This document shows, one piece after another, positions 8,774 to 17,246 of a stretch of 64,000 bases of DNA; the first letter of the stretch is position 1, and the number at the start of each line of letters is the position of its first letter. The translations under genes were made by a program, and so were the position numbers. The notes below the pieces were generated by a model. The model was given only the letters and a program-made list of their open reading frames with translations, was not told the DNA's origin and did no database searches. Source of the DNA: Roseicyclus sediminis (GTDB lineage: Bacteria; Pseudomonadota; Alphaproteobacteria; Rhodobacterales; Rhodobacteraceae); the NCBI RefSeq assembly GCF_025515305.1, contig NZ_JAOPHT010000002.1, positions 434,001 through 498,000 of the forward strand. Reading direction: 5' to 3'.

Positions 8774-8856
8774 GATAAAGCTATGCATAACAAAGCCGGG
8801 TTTGCCGCGCGGCCCGTCGAGGGCACCACCACGCCGAAACTGGGAGCCGAAGCGAG

Positions 8857-10134
8857 ATGTTGCAGGACCAGACACCTTCGCCGGCGCACTCCGTCGATCC
8901 GGGTCCAGGCGATGAGGGAGGCATCCTCGCCGGGATACGGGTGCTCGATCTAAGCCGCGTTGTCGCCGGTCCGCTCGCGGGCCAGACCCTGGCGGATCTC
9001 GGCGCGGACGTGCTCAAGATCGAGCGGACCGGTGGCGGCGACGACCTGCGCAGCCTCGGGCCACCCTGGATCGGGGGCCGGGACGGGCGCCCGGAGCAAT
9101 CCACCTATTTCCAGACCGTCAATCGCGGGAAGCAGTCGCTGACGCTGGATTTCGCCCAGCCGGAGGGGGCGGATATCCTTCGCCGTCTCGCCGCCGAGAG
9201 CGACGTGATCATCGAGAACTTCCGCACCGGAACGCTCGCCCGGTACGGGCTTGGCTACGAGGATCTGCACGAGATCAATCCGCGGCTGATCTACTGCTCC
9301 ATCACCGGCTTCGGACAGACGGGCCCCTATTCGGACCGGTCCGGCTACGACTATCTCGCGCAGGCGATGGGCGGGCAGATGGCGGTGACGGGCCTGCCGG
9401 AGGGAATGGCCGGCGCGGGTCCGATGCGGGTGGGCGTGCCCATCGCCGACATCACGGCGGGCAACAACGCCGTCATCGCGATACTCGCGGCGCTGATCCA
9501 CCGGACCCGAACCGGACAGGGGCAGCATGTCGACATCGCGCTTTTCGACTCGCAGGTGGCGCTGCTGCTGAATTCGCTCGGCGCATGGCTGAACGCGCGC
9601 GCGCCCTTGCCCAGGACCGGCAACGATCACCCGACCGCCGTGCCCAACGGCGTGTTCGCGACCCGGGACGGCCACATCCTGATCGCCACCTTCAACGATC
9701 GCGAGTTCGCGCGGCTTGCGGCGGCGCTCGGCCACCCCGAATGGGCCGAGGACGCCCGCTTCGTGCGATCCCGCGACCGGCTTGCGCACCGGACCGAGCT
9801 TGCGGCACTGATGAACGGGGTTCTGGGCACAGAGGGGAAGGCGCACTGGATGGAGGTGCTGAACGCAGCCAAGGTGTCCTGCGGTCCGATCAACGACATG
9901 GCAGATATCGAGGCCGATCCGCAACTGGCGGCTCGGGACATGATCCAGACCCTCGTCCATCCCCAGCTCGGCGAAGTGCGGGTGGTCGGCAGTCCCCTGA
10001 AGTTTTCGGAAACGCCCATCCGGCTGAAACAAAGCGCCCCGCTGGCCGGCGAGCACACCGCCTCCGTGCTGGCGACCCGGCTCGGGCTGGACGCCGAGGA
10101 GATCGCGAGGCTTCGGGATGCCAATATCATCTGA
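8857..10134 (+). CDS. Class III acyl-CoA transferase (CaiB/BaiF family)
   Basis: 425 aa, the usual family length. The N-terminus (GIRVLDLSRVVAGPLAGQTLADLGADVLKIE) is diagnostic, and the conserved aspartate of the family is present in HVDIALFDSQ. These enzymes move CoA between carboxylates, often from an acyl-CoA product to a new substrate. First gene of a plus operon with the DUF35 protein and the thiolase-like protein; the DUF35 start overlaps its 3' end by 17 bases. It may start the pathway by activating a carboxylic acid. Confidence 0.93.
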   Translation: MLQDQTPSPAHSVDPGPGDEGGILAGIRVLDLSRVVAGPLAGQTLADLGADVLKIERTGGGDDLRSLGPPWIGGRDGRPEQSTYFQTVNRGKQSLTLDFAQPEGADILRRLAAESDVIIENFRTGTLARYGLGYEDLHEINPRLIYCSITGFGQTGPYSDRSGYDYLAQAMGGQMAVTGLPEGMAGAGPMRVGVPIADITAGNNAVIAILAALIHRTRTGQGQHVDIALFDSQVALLLNSLGAWLNARAPLPRTGNDHPTAVPNGVFATRDGHILIATFNDREFARLAAALGHPEWAEDARFVRSRDRLAHRTELAALMNGVLGTEGKAHWMEVLNAAKVSCGPINDMADIEADPQLAARDMIQTLVHPQLGEVRVVGSPLKFSETPIRLKQSAPLAGEHTASVLATRLGLDAEEIARLRDANII

Positions 10135-10537
10135 AGACGGAACGGGGTCCGAGCCCGTCGCACCGGACACCGGGCCGGAGGCGCAGTTCCTTGCGCATCT
10201 GCGCGCCGGCCGGCTGATGCTCCAGCGCGACCCGGAGACCGGCCGGACGGTGTTCCCGCCCCGGCTGCGAGCCCCCGGCACGGGTGCGCCGCTGACCCAT
10301 TGGGCGCCGGTCAGCGGGCGGGGAACGATCCATGCCTTCACGGTCGAGCATCGCCGCCCTCCCGCCGCCCCGGAGGCCTTGGTTCTGGTCGATCTGGACG
10401 AAGGCGGACGTGTCCTGTCGCGAATTCCCGGGGCCGATCCCGATGGCCTGACGATCGGCGCGGCCGTGCGGGCGCGGATCGTCGTGCCTGACGAGGGCAC
10501 GCCGCACATTGTCTTCGACCCGGACCCTTCGGCATGA
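10118..10537 (+). CDS. DUF35 OB-fold protein, no zinc-ribbon cysteines
   Basis: 139 aa. The pattern FLAHLRAGRLMLQRD, TVFPPR, GRGTIHAFTVEHRR and RARIV matches DUF35 proteins, whose N-terminal rubredoxin-like zinc ribbon normally has four cysteines. Here no cysteine is present, so the ribbon is lost or does not bind metal. DUF35 proteins form complexes with thiolase-like partners; in steroid side-chain breakdown the Ltp2 aldolase needs the DUF35 domain of ChsH2. The next gene is a thiolase-like protein that overlaps it by four bases (ATGA), which supports a complex. Confidence 0.83.
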   Translation: MPISSEDGTGSEPVAPDTGPEAQFLAHLRAGRLMLQRDPETGRTVFPPRLRAPGTGAPLTHWAPVSGRGTIHAFTVEHRRPPAAPEALVLVDLDEGGRVLSRIPGADPDGLTIGAAVRARIVVPDEGTPHIVFDPDPSA

Positions 10538-11694
10538 CGGCGGCGGGGGCCTTTCCACGCGGACGCACGGCCTTCGCGGGCGCGGCGACATTCGGGATCG
10601 GCGAATGCCCGGGCTATACCGCGCTCGAAATGGCCGCGCAGGCCGGATACCTCGCGCTGGACGATGCCGGGCTGACCGTGGCCGACGTCGACGCGCTGTT
10701 CGTGTGCCTTCCGGACGATTTCCTGTCGGGCCTTGCCCTGGCGGAATACTACGGGATCCGGCCCGCGTTCACCGATAACAACCGCACCGGGGGATCGAGC
10801 TTCCTGTGCCATGCGATCAGTGCGGCGCTGGCGCTCGATGCCGGTCTGTGCGACGTGGCGCTGGTCACCTACGGCTCCAACCAGCGCACGGCCTCCGGCG
10901 GCCTGATCTCGGCCCTCAGGAGCTCGGCCGTCGAGGCGCCTCATCGGCCGATGATGCCGGTCGCAGGATACGCGCTGGCGGCGATGCGGCACATGCACCT
11001 CTACGGCACAAGCCGCGGGGATCTCGCCGCGGTGGCCCTTGCGGCGAATGCATGGGCACAGCTGAACCCGGAGGCGTTCGGGCGAGCGCCCCTCACCGAA
11101 GCGGCCTATTTCGCGGCGCGCATGGTCTCGACCCCGCTCGGGGTGAAGGATTGCTGCCTCGTGACCGACGGCGCGGCGGCCGTCGTGATGACCCGGCTGG
11201 ACCGCGCCCGCGACCTTGCGAAACCGCCGATAGCCCTGCTGGGCGGCGCGGCGGAGGTGACGCACAAGGAGATCGCGGCCATGCCCGACCTGACCGTTAC
11301 CGCCGCCGCGCGGTCCGGCGCGCGCGCCTATGCGCATGCGGGCGTCGTCCCGGGCGACATCGACGTGGTTCAGCTCTACGACGCGTTCACCATCAACACG
11401 ATCCTCTTTCTCGAGGACCTCGGCTTCTGCGCCAAGGGCGAGGGCGGAGCCTTTGTCTCGTCGGGGGCGATCGCACCCGGTGGCAGCCTGCCGGTGAACA
11501 CCAATGGCGGCGGCCTGTCCTGCGTCCATCCGGGAATGTACGGCCTGTTCACCATGGTCGAGGCGATCCGCCAACTGCGCGGCGAGGCCGGCGCGCGCCA
11601 GGTGCCCGGGGCAGAACTGGCCCTGTGCCACGGCAACGGCGGCGTCCTGTCCAGCCAGGCCACGCTGGTCCTGGGAACTTCCGCGACAGTCTAG
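10534..11694 (+). CDS. Thiolase-like protein (SCP2/Ltp type), probable C-C lyase rather than thiolase
   Basis: 386 aa thiolase fold. The position where thiolases carry the nucleophilic cysteine (N-x-x-C-x-S/A-G) reads RTGGSSF, the sequence seen in Ltp2-like proteins, so thiolytic chemistry is unlikely. The C-terminal part keeps HPGMYG and LCHGNGG. Together with the DUF35 protein just upstream it may cleave a beta-hydroxyacyl-CoA by retro-aldol reaction, as Ltp2/ChsH2 does. The stop overlaps the convergent stop of the ligase-like gene at 11691-11694. Confidence 0.85.
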   Translation: MTAAGAFPRGRTAFAGAATFGIGECPGYTALEMAAQAGYLALDDAGLTVADVDALFVCLPDDFLSGLALAEYYGIRPAFTDNNRTGGSSFLCHAISAALALDAGLCDVALVTYGSNQRTASGGLISALRSSAVEAPHRPMMPVAGYALAAMRHMHLYGTSRGDLAAVALAANAWAQLNPEAFGRAPLTEAAYFAARMVSTPLGVKDCCLVTDGAAAVVMTRLDRARDLAKPPIALLGGAAEVTHKEIAAMPDLTVTAAARSGARAYAHAGVVPGDIDVVQLYDAFTINTILFLEDLGFCAKGEGGAFVSSGAIAPGGSLPVNTNGGGLSCVHPGMYGLFTMVEAIRQLRGEAGARQVPGAELALCHGNGGVLSSQATLVLGTSATV

Positions 11695-12746
11695 GCGACG
11701 GACGGCGCCGGCGATCGCAGAACGAGGCGGCCTTCGCGGTCCAGATGTCCGAACTGTCCGGTGGGCTGGAATCCGTCCGGACGGTGAACCGGGTCCGGAC
11801 GGTCCGGGACGGGCCCTCCCTGCCCCGGCGCGCCGGACCAGTGGCGCAGCCAAACCTGTCCCGGCTCATCGACCTGGAGATCGAGGCCGCTTGCAGGGTC
11901 GACGATCATGATCTCGACGCCGGGCAACCGCCTGCCATGGGTGCTGCCCGAGATCTCGGGCGGATCTCCCGGGTCGCCAAGCGTCGCAAGCCCGCCGAAA
12001 CCGGGCGCGGCCCAGGCGTTCAGGACGCAAAGGTCGGGCCGACGCTGGCGAAGCGCGCGGCCCAACGCCTCGGGCCCGTCCGTCACGACGAGGCGGACGC
12101 CGGAGGGAAGCGAAACCGCGTCCGCGTTGCAGGCCCCCGAGATCACGAGAATGTCGCAGACCGCCGGATCCGGCCAGGCAGTCAGGGGCACCGCATCCCA
12201 GCAGGCGCCAACGGCCTCCGCCGCGAGGCAGGCCAGAAGAGCCAGCGGACGGCCGGCTTCGGCCACGACAAGAACGCGGTCGGAAGACGTGAGGCGCAGG
12301 CGCGCGGCCATGGCGCCGGCGGTGCTGTCGATGGATTGGAAGCTGCGTCCGGCGGATGCGCCGCCGGCAGGCGATCCGGCCGCGGAAGACCAGATCAGGC
12401 GCCCCGCCTGCAGGGCCGCCGCCGAGGCGGACGCCGCCGGAGGACCTGGCGTCACCGCGTCGCCGAAATGATCCGTGTCGGCAATCCACAGGTCCGGTTG
12501 GAAACCTTCGGGCGGGCGCGGGTCCGCCGGGCCCATCACGGCGAGGTCGATGCCCGACCGCGCACAGGCGCGCAGCACCGCCACCAGGTCCGCGACCGAA
12601 GACCGGGCCGCCGCGACGCGGCTTCCAGCGCCGAGACCACGTTCGCGAAGCGCGGCGGCCACGGCCTCGGCCTCCAGCCGCGCCGTTGTCCGCTCAGTGC
12701 CCATGATGAGCCTGTCCGGGATTCCAGGCAGGCTGCCTTCGTTCAT
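11691..12746 (-). CDS. Degenerate AMP-binding (ANL) domain protein, C-terminal domain absent
   Basis: 351 aa. Weak similarity to the large domain of acyl-CoA ligases: LRERGLGAGSRVA near the N-terminus, GRRLPGVEIMIVDP, and TGQFGHLDREGRLVL at the end where ligases have TGDLGxxDxDG. The P-loop (normally TSGTTGxPK) reads SSAAGSPAGGA, the aspartate of TGD is lost, and the protein stops where the small C-terminal domain should begin. It is therefore probably not an active ligase; it may be a regulatory or decaying paralogue. A shorter start (12704) is possible. It is divergent from the SDR at 12811 and shares its operator. Confidence 0.6.
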   Translation of the reverse strand: MNEGSLPGIPDRLIMGTERTTARLEAEAVAAALRERGLGAGSRVAAARSSVADLVAVLRACARSGIDLAVMGPADPRPPEGFQPDLWIADTDHFGDAVTPGPPAASASAAALQAGRLIWSSAAGSPAGGASAGRSFQSIDSTAGAMAARLRLTSSDRVLVVAEAGRPLALLACLAAEAVGACWDAVPLTAWPDPAVCDILVISGACNADAVSLPSGVRLVVTDGPEALGRALRQRRPDLCVLNAWAAPGFGGLATLGDPGDPPEISGSTHGRRLPGVEIMIVDPASGLDLQVDEPGQVWLRHWSGAPGQGGPVPDRPDPVHRPDGFQPTGQFGHLDREGRLVLRSPAPSVA

Positions 12747-12760
12747 TCTTCATGGCTTTT

Positions 12761-12790
12761 TTGTATACAAGAAAATGTCGCTTTGTATAG
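12761..12790. promoter_or_regulatory. Candidate GntR/FCD operator pair (perfect TTGTATACAA plus TTGTATAG)
   Basis: The perfect 10-base palindrome TTGTATACAA at 12761-12770 and a half copy TTGTATAG at 12783-12790, 22 bases apart. It lies between the divergent genes at 12746 (minus) and 12811 (plus). This is one of the two clearest copies of the motif in the window. Confidence 0.68.
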
Positions 12791-12810
12791 TTGCGTCGGG
12801 AGGAGACAAG

Positions 12811-13563
12811 ATGACAAGAACAGCGTTCATCACGGGGGGGGCGCAAGGCCTTGGCCTGTCCATCACCGAGGCCGCCCTCGAGGCCGGCTACGGCGTGATG
12901 GTGTTCGACCGCGACCGCGCAGCGCTCGACCGCCTCGCCGCCGCGCGGCAGGACGTGCTCTGCCATGCGGGGGACGTCACGGACGCCGCGTCGATCGAAG
13001 CCGCCCTCGACGCCATGCCCTCGCCTCCCGACCTCGTCGTCAACAATGCCGGGATCGTGCGGTTCCACCCGCTGCTCGAGACCACCGAGGAGACATGGCG
13101 GTCGGTCATCGACATCAACCTGACCGGGCCGGTCCTGGTCGCGCAGGCCTGCGCGCGACGGATGATCCCGCGCGGATCGGGCGTCATCATCAACATCACT
13201 TCTACCGCCGGGATCGCGGCAAGCCCCGGGGTGAACGCCTATGTCGCGGCCAAGGCCGGACTGGCCGCGATGACCGAGCTCATGGCACAGGAATGGGGGC
13301 CGCTGGGGCTCCGGATCAACGCCGTGGCTCCCGGGATGATCGATGCCGGCGTATCGGCGCCAATCTACCGCGACAATCCCGAGGCGCGGAACCGCCGCGG
13401 TGGCGCGGTGCCGTCCCGGCGCCTCGGGGCGCCCGAGGACATCGCCGCCGCCGTGCTGTACCTCGCATCCGACGCCGCCAGCTACGTGCAGGGCCACCAG
13501 CTGGTGGTCGATGGGGGTCTGACGATCAGCGTGATGTCGCAATTGCCGCGCGGCACCGGCTGA
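12811..13563 (+). CDS. Short-chain dehydrogenase/reductase
   Basis: 250 aa classical SDR: GGAQGLG cofactor loop, NNAG, catalytic Y-x3-K in NAYVAAK, and LVVDGGLT at the C-terminus. The ATG at 12811 is preceded by a clear GGGAGGAG site. It resembles 3-oxoacyl or 3-hydroxyacyl-CoA type dehydrogenases. It stands as a single gene transcribed away from the ligase-like gene and converges on the PECR-like SDR at 13591. Confidence 0.9.
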   Translation: MTRTAFITGGAQGLGLSITEAALEAGYGVMVFDRDRAALDRLAAARQDVLCHAGDVTDAASIEAALDAMPSPPDLVVNNAGIVRFHPLLETTEETWRSVIDINLTGPVLVAQACARRMIPRGSGVIINITSTAGIAASPGVNAYVAAKAGLAAMTELMAQEWGPLGLRINAVAPGMIDAGVSAPIYRDNPEARNRRGGAVPSRRLGAPEDIAAAVLYLASDAASYVQGHQLVVDGGLTISVMSQLPRGTG

Positions 13564-13590
13564 GGACGGCACCGCGCCCGCAACTGGGCA

Positions 13591-14463
13591 TCAGGGCACG
13601 TTGAAATGCTCGGGGACGCCCGCCGGCCATACCGTGCCCCACATCTGCATTCCGCCGTCGATGGTCAGGACCTCGCCAGTGACGAAGCCGCCGCTGTCGG
13701 CCGACAGGTAGACAACCCCCTCGGCCACGTCCCAGACATCGCCCATCCGGCGCTGCGGATTGACGTCGTTGAACCGTGCGGTGGCTTCGGGCGGATAAGC
13801 CGAGAGCCCTTCGGTCGCGATGGCCCCCGGCGCCACGCAGTTGACCCGGATGCCAAGGGGCGCCCATTCCGTCGCCACGGTCTTGCTCAGGTAGATGACG
13901 CCGGCCCTTGCGGCACAGGTATGCGCGGCCTGCGGCATGCCGCGACCGACATGGGCCACGATGTTGACGATGCTGCCATTGCCCCCCTTCGCCCGCCAGC
14001 GTTGCGCTGCGCCCTGCATCATCCACCACGTTCCGTTGAGGTTCAGATCGATGACCGAGCGCCAGCCATTCCGGGAGAAATCGATGGCGTCCTGCGGGAA
14101 CTGCCCGCCGGCATTGTTGACCAGGATATCCAGACCGCCGGCGGCGAAGACCTCATCGAGAAAGCTGTCGACCGCTTCGGGTTCCCGGATCGACATCGCC
14201 CGGGTCTCGACGGTCGCGCCACACAACTCCTGCACCGCCTGCGCGGTCGCCTGAAGCTTTTCCTCGCGGCGCCCGCAGATCGTGACGCTTGCCCCGAGCC
14301 GCGCGAAGAGGAACGTCATGGCGCGGCCCATCCCGGTGCCGCCGCCGGTTACCACCACGCGCTTGCCCGCCATCAGATCGGGACGGTAAACGGTCGGGTG
14401 CTCCGCCAGTTCGGCATCTGTGAAGCTCCACTTCACGTCGTTCCGGATCGTGTTCGCCGTCAT
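13591..14463 (-). CDS. PECR-like short-chain reductase (trans-2-enoyl-CoA reductase type)
   Basis: 290 aa SDR fold with TGGGTGMGRA and NNAGGQFP. The usual catalytic Y-x3-K is replaced: the segment reads HTCAARAGV, the pattern seen in peroxisomal trans-2-enoyl-CoA reductase (HSGAARAGV in PECR). This points to NADPH-dependent enoyl-CoA reduction, or a related 2,4-dienoyl-CoA reduction, rather than alcohol oxidation. A paralogue with the same signature is at 53845. It follows the crotonase (gap nine bases) in the operon headed by the oxygenase at 16541. Confidence 0.85.
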   Translation of the reverse strand: MTANTIRNDVKWSFTDAELAEHPTVYRPDLMAGKRVVVTGGGTGMGRAMTFLFARLGASVTICGRREEKLQATAQAVQELCGATVETRAMSIREPEAVDSFLDEVFAAGGLDILVNNAGGQFPQDAIDFSRNGWRSVIDLNLNGTWWMMQGAAQRWRAKGGNGSIVNIVAHVGRGMPQAAHTCAARAGVIYLSKTVATEWAPLGIRVNCVAPGAIATEGLSAYPPEATARFNDVNPQRRMGDVWDVAEGVVYLSADSGGFVTGEVLTIDGGMQMWGTVWPAGVPEHFNVP

Positions 14464-14472
14464 CGTCCTCTC

Positions 14473-15264
14473 TCAATCCTGCTCGTTGTATCGGTTCCGC
14501 CCATCCGCGTAGGCCGCGATCCCGCTGCGGCTCGCGGGCGATCGCATCAGCCGATCGGCGCGGGCATGCCCCTCGGCGATCGCGTCCGACAGTGTCCGGT
14601 CACGCGCCACCTCGTAAAGCGCGCGGGCCTCGCGTACCGCCGACCAGGGGTTCGACAAGATCCCTTCGGCCAGGGCGAGTGTCTCGGCCATGAGCCGGTC
14701 GGCCGGGACAACCCGATTGACCAGCCCCAGCGCCGCCATCCGCTCCGCCCCGAAGGTCCGTCCGCCGAGGATGATCTCCATCGCCACCGGCCGCGGCAGG
14801 GCCTGCGCCAGGCGCTGGACGCCCCCGGTGAAGGCCACCATGCCATGCGTGACCTCGGGCAGGCGGAAGGTCGCGTGTTCGGCGGCCACGACGAGGTCGC
14901 AGGCGAGGCACAGCTCGAACCCGCCGGCCACGGCCGCACCGTTCACAGCGGCGATGAGCGGCTTCGAGATCGTTCGCTCGGTCAGGCCGCAGAACCCGCC
15001 ATCGGGAAGCAGGCCATGTCCTGCACCGATCGCGGCGGCCTCCTTCATGTCCATGCCCGAGCAGAAAGCCCGGTCCCCCGTGCCGGTCAGCACGATCGCG
15101 CCGATGGACTCGTCGGCCTCGGCCTCGCGCACCAGCCGGTCGACCACCCGCGAGGTCGCCGCGTCGACGGCATTGCGGCGCTCGGGCCGGTCGAGGGTCA
15201 CGATGGCGACCGGACCGTCACGGTGCAGACGGGCCACGGCCCGGGACGAGCCGGGGTCGCTCAC
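14473..15264 (-). CDS. Enoyl-CoA hydratase/isomerase (crotonase family)
   Basis: 263 aa. Oxyanion-hole motifs FCSGMD and GAAVAGGFE; both catalytic glutamates of hydratases seem present (LPEVTHG and VAMEII). It starts with GTG at 15264, overlapping the oxygenase stop by four bases (GTGA), so translation is coupled. Middle gene of the operon oxygenase, crotonase, PECR-like SDR. Confidence 0.9.
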   Translation of the reverse strand: MSDPGSSRAVARLHRDGPVAIVTLDRPERRNAVDAATSRVVDRLVREAEADESIGAIVLTGTGDRAFCSGMDMKEAAAIGAGHGLLPDGGFCGLTERTISKPLIAAVNGAAVAGGFELCLACDLVVAAEHATFRLPEVTHGMVAFTGGVQRLAQALPRPVAMEIILGGRTFGAERMAALGLVNRVVPADRLMAETLALAEGILSNPWSAVREARALYEVARDRTLSDAIAEGHARADRLMRSPASRSGIAAYADGRNRYNEQD

Positions 15265-16541
15265 GATGCGGCGGGGGCCGATGCGGCGGCGCTCCGGGCC
15301 CGCTCCTGCGGGTCGCGCGGGCCCTCGCCCGGCTGGTCGACGAAATCGCCGAGCACCTCGGGCACGCGCAGTTCCTGCGGGATGTTGGCCGCCCCGATCC
15401 GACGGTCGAGTTCCTCGTGCCAGTGGTAGATGCGGCGTTCCTGGTAGTTCAGCGGGAAGCCTCGCAACCCGGCCGACTGGACCGAGCGCTGGATCTTGTC
15501 GGCGAACTGGAGGTCTTCCTCGAGAATGGCGTGGAAGTTGGCGATCCGCATGTCCCACCGCTCGGGCCGCGGACCGTCGCCCCAGTCGGGGCCGAACCAG
15601 TGCACGTCCACCACCATCGTGGTCAGGGTCTTGGGCCAGAAGAGAAGGATCGGGATGCCGTAGGGCGAGACCGGGCTGACCATGTTCGGATAGCCCATGA
15701 CCGACAGGTTCGTGCCCTCGTACCAGGGATCGACGCCATCGACCATCGGCAGGCCCTTTACGCCGGGGTCCTTCCAGTCGTCGCGCTTGAAGGGCGTGAC
15801 CATCCGCGAATGCCCCCCCGGCCAGAGCGTGATGCAGGACCCGCGATGGTCGAGGAAACGGTCCACGGTGTTCTGGTGGATCGACTTGAGGTGGTAGACC
15901 TCGAGAAAGGCGTCGATCAGGATCTTCACGTTGCAGGCGACCTCGATCGAGTCGCTGTGAACGAGCTTCAGCTTTTCCGGCGCCATGTCGTCCAGCGTGC
16001 GGGCCACGGGCCCGAGGTAGTCCCGGAGTGGCATCGCCGCGGGATCGAGGTTCACGAAGATCAGGTTGCCCAGTGCCTCGCAGCGCACCTCGATCAGACC
16101 GCGGCACGACATGTCGAGATCGACGAAATCGCGGCGGTCCCGCAGGTTGATAAGCTCGCCGCGGGTATTGTAGGTCCAGCCGTGATACTTGCACGTGACT
16201 CCTCGGGACGTCCCGCTCTGGTCGGTCACCACCGGGGCGCCGCGATGCCGGCAGGTGTTGTAGAAGCACCGCACGACCCCGTCCTCGCCGCGGATGAAGA
16301 ACAGCGGCTCGCCCAGCCTGTCCCACTGCCTGTAGCTGCCCGGTTCCGGAACCTCGTCGGCATGGATGCCGTAGACCCAAGACTTGTGCCAGAGATGCGT
16401 TGTCTCGAGCGCGTTGAATGCCGGATCAACGTAGCGGCCACCGGGAATGTCGGGCAAACGGGGGAAGCCCTCGGGAGGTCCCTTTCGGGCGGATTCATAG
16501 GCCTGGCGCGCTTCGATCGCGTCTCGTTCGGATACGGTCAT
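15261..16541 (-). CDS. Rieske non-haem iron oxygenase, alpha subunit (2)
   Basis: 426 aa. Rieske ligands C97-x-H99 and C117-x2-H120; mononuclear iron histidines in EVYHLKSIH (H217, H222). Same length as the oxygenase at 6591 but clearly divergent, so a different substrate or step is likely. The start has AAGGAGAG nine bases upstream. It is the first gene of an operon with a crotonase and a PECR-like reductase, divergent from the VOC/SnoaL/ferredoxin operon; the [2Fe-2S] ferredoxin there is its likely electron donor. Confidence 0.92.
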   Translation of the reverse strand: MTVSERDAIEARQAYESARKGPPEGFPRLPDIPGGRYVDPAFNALETTHLWHKSWVYGIHADEVPEPGSYRQWDRLGEPLFFIRGEDGVVRCFYNTCRHRGAPVVTDQSGTSRGVTCKYHGWTYNTRGELINLRDRRDFVDLDMSCRGLIEVRCEALGNLIFVNLDPAAMPLRDYLGPVARTLDDMAPEKLKLVHSDSIEVACNVKILIDAFLEVYHLKSIHQNTVDRFLDHRGSCITLWPGGHSRMVTPFKRDDWKDPGVKGLPMVDGVDPWYEGTNLSVMGYPNMVSPVSPYGIPILLFWPKTLTTMVVDVHWFGPDWGDGPRPERWDMRIANFHAILEEDLQFADKIQRSVQSAGLRGFPLNYQERRIYHWHEELDRRIGAANIPQELRVPEVLGDFVDQPGEGPRDPQERARSAAASAPAAS

Positions 16542-16607
16542 GCGGTCTCTCCTTGGGGCCGAGCCACGCTGCGCCCGGGCCGGTGACAGCCTTGCGACAG
16601 AGTCCCC

Positions 16608-16635
16608 TGTATGCTAACAGAGCCCTAATGTATAC
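16608..16635. promoter_or_regulatory. Candidate GntR/FCD operator pair between oxygenase 2 and VOC operon
   Basis: TGTATGCTAACA begins at 16608 and TGTATACGCAA begins at 16629, cores 21 bases apart, inside the 151-base divergent promoter region. Same spacing as the other five pairs. Confidence 0.58.
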
Positions 16636-16692
16636 GCAAACCCCCCCTTGTTGCATAATTAGCTGGACGGACGGCGTCCGGGGCGGCGGGAA

Positions 16693-17220
16693 TTGAGTCG
16701 GTTTGCCTCCCCCATCATGCAGCTTGGATACGTCGTCGACGATCTCGACGCCGCTTTGGCGCACTGGACGCAGGTGCTTGGTGTCGGGCCTTTCTTCGTG
16801 GCCGAGGGCATCCCGATGGACACGCTGCACTACCGTGGCACGCCGATCCGGATCGATCAGCGCGTCGCCATTGCGCAGGACGGACCGGTGCAGGTGGAAC
16901 TCCTGCAGCAGACAGGCGGCGACCGGTCCTGCTTTACCGACTTTCTGGCCGCGCGTGGGCCGGGCCTGCACCATGTCTGCGTCCTGTGCGAGGATTTCGA
17001 CGCCACGATCGAAGACTGGGCGGCGCGCGGGGTGGGCGTGCTTCAGGGCGGCAAGACCGCGACGGGCCTGCCCTTTGCCTACATGGACACCGACCCGGCC
17101 CATGGCGGACAGGTGCTCGAGATCGTGCCGGCGAGCCGGGGGCTGATGCGGTATTTCACGATGGTGGCCGAAGCCGCCGAGGGCTGGGACGGCACCGATC
17201 CGGTGCGTCGCGTCGGCTGA
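16693..17220 (+). CDS. VOC superfamily (glyoxalase/epimerase-like) protein
   Basis: 175 aa with two beta-alpha-beta-beta-beta modules: QLGYVVDDLDAALAHWTQVLG and LHHVCVLCEDFDATIEDWAARG. Histidine (LHHV) and glutamate (LEIVP) of the second module could bind metal. VOC enzymes include glyoxalase, methylmalonyl-CoA epimerase and extradiol dioxygenases; this length and the CoA-rich context favour an epimerase or isomerase-like role, but that is open. The start is TTG 16693 with GGCGGGAA upstream; an ATG at 16717 lacks a ribosome site. Confidence 0.78.
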   Translation: MSRFASPIMQLGYVVDDLDAALAHWTQVLGVGPFFVAEGIPMDTLHYRGTPIRIDQRVAIAQDGPVQVELLQQTGGDRSCFTDFLAARGPGLHHVCVLCEDFDATIEDWAARGVGVLQGGKTATGLPFAYMDTDPAHGGQVLEIVPASRGLMRYFTMVAEAAEGWDGTDPVRRVG

Positions 17221-17246
17221 ACAGGGGACACGGGAGAGCAACGCAG

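Noticed and set aside
8950-11853. 967-codon open frame on the minus strand
   Set aside because: Antisense to the CoA-transferase, DUF35 and thiolase-like genes; sequence has no domain signs and is typical of high-GC antisense frames.
10806-13604. 932-codon open frame on the plus strand
   Set aside because: Runs through the thiolase-like gene in another frame, then antisense to the ligase-like gene; arginine/glycine-rich shadow.
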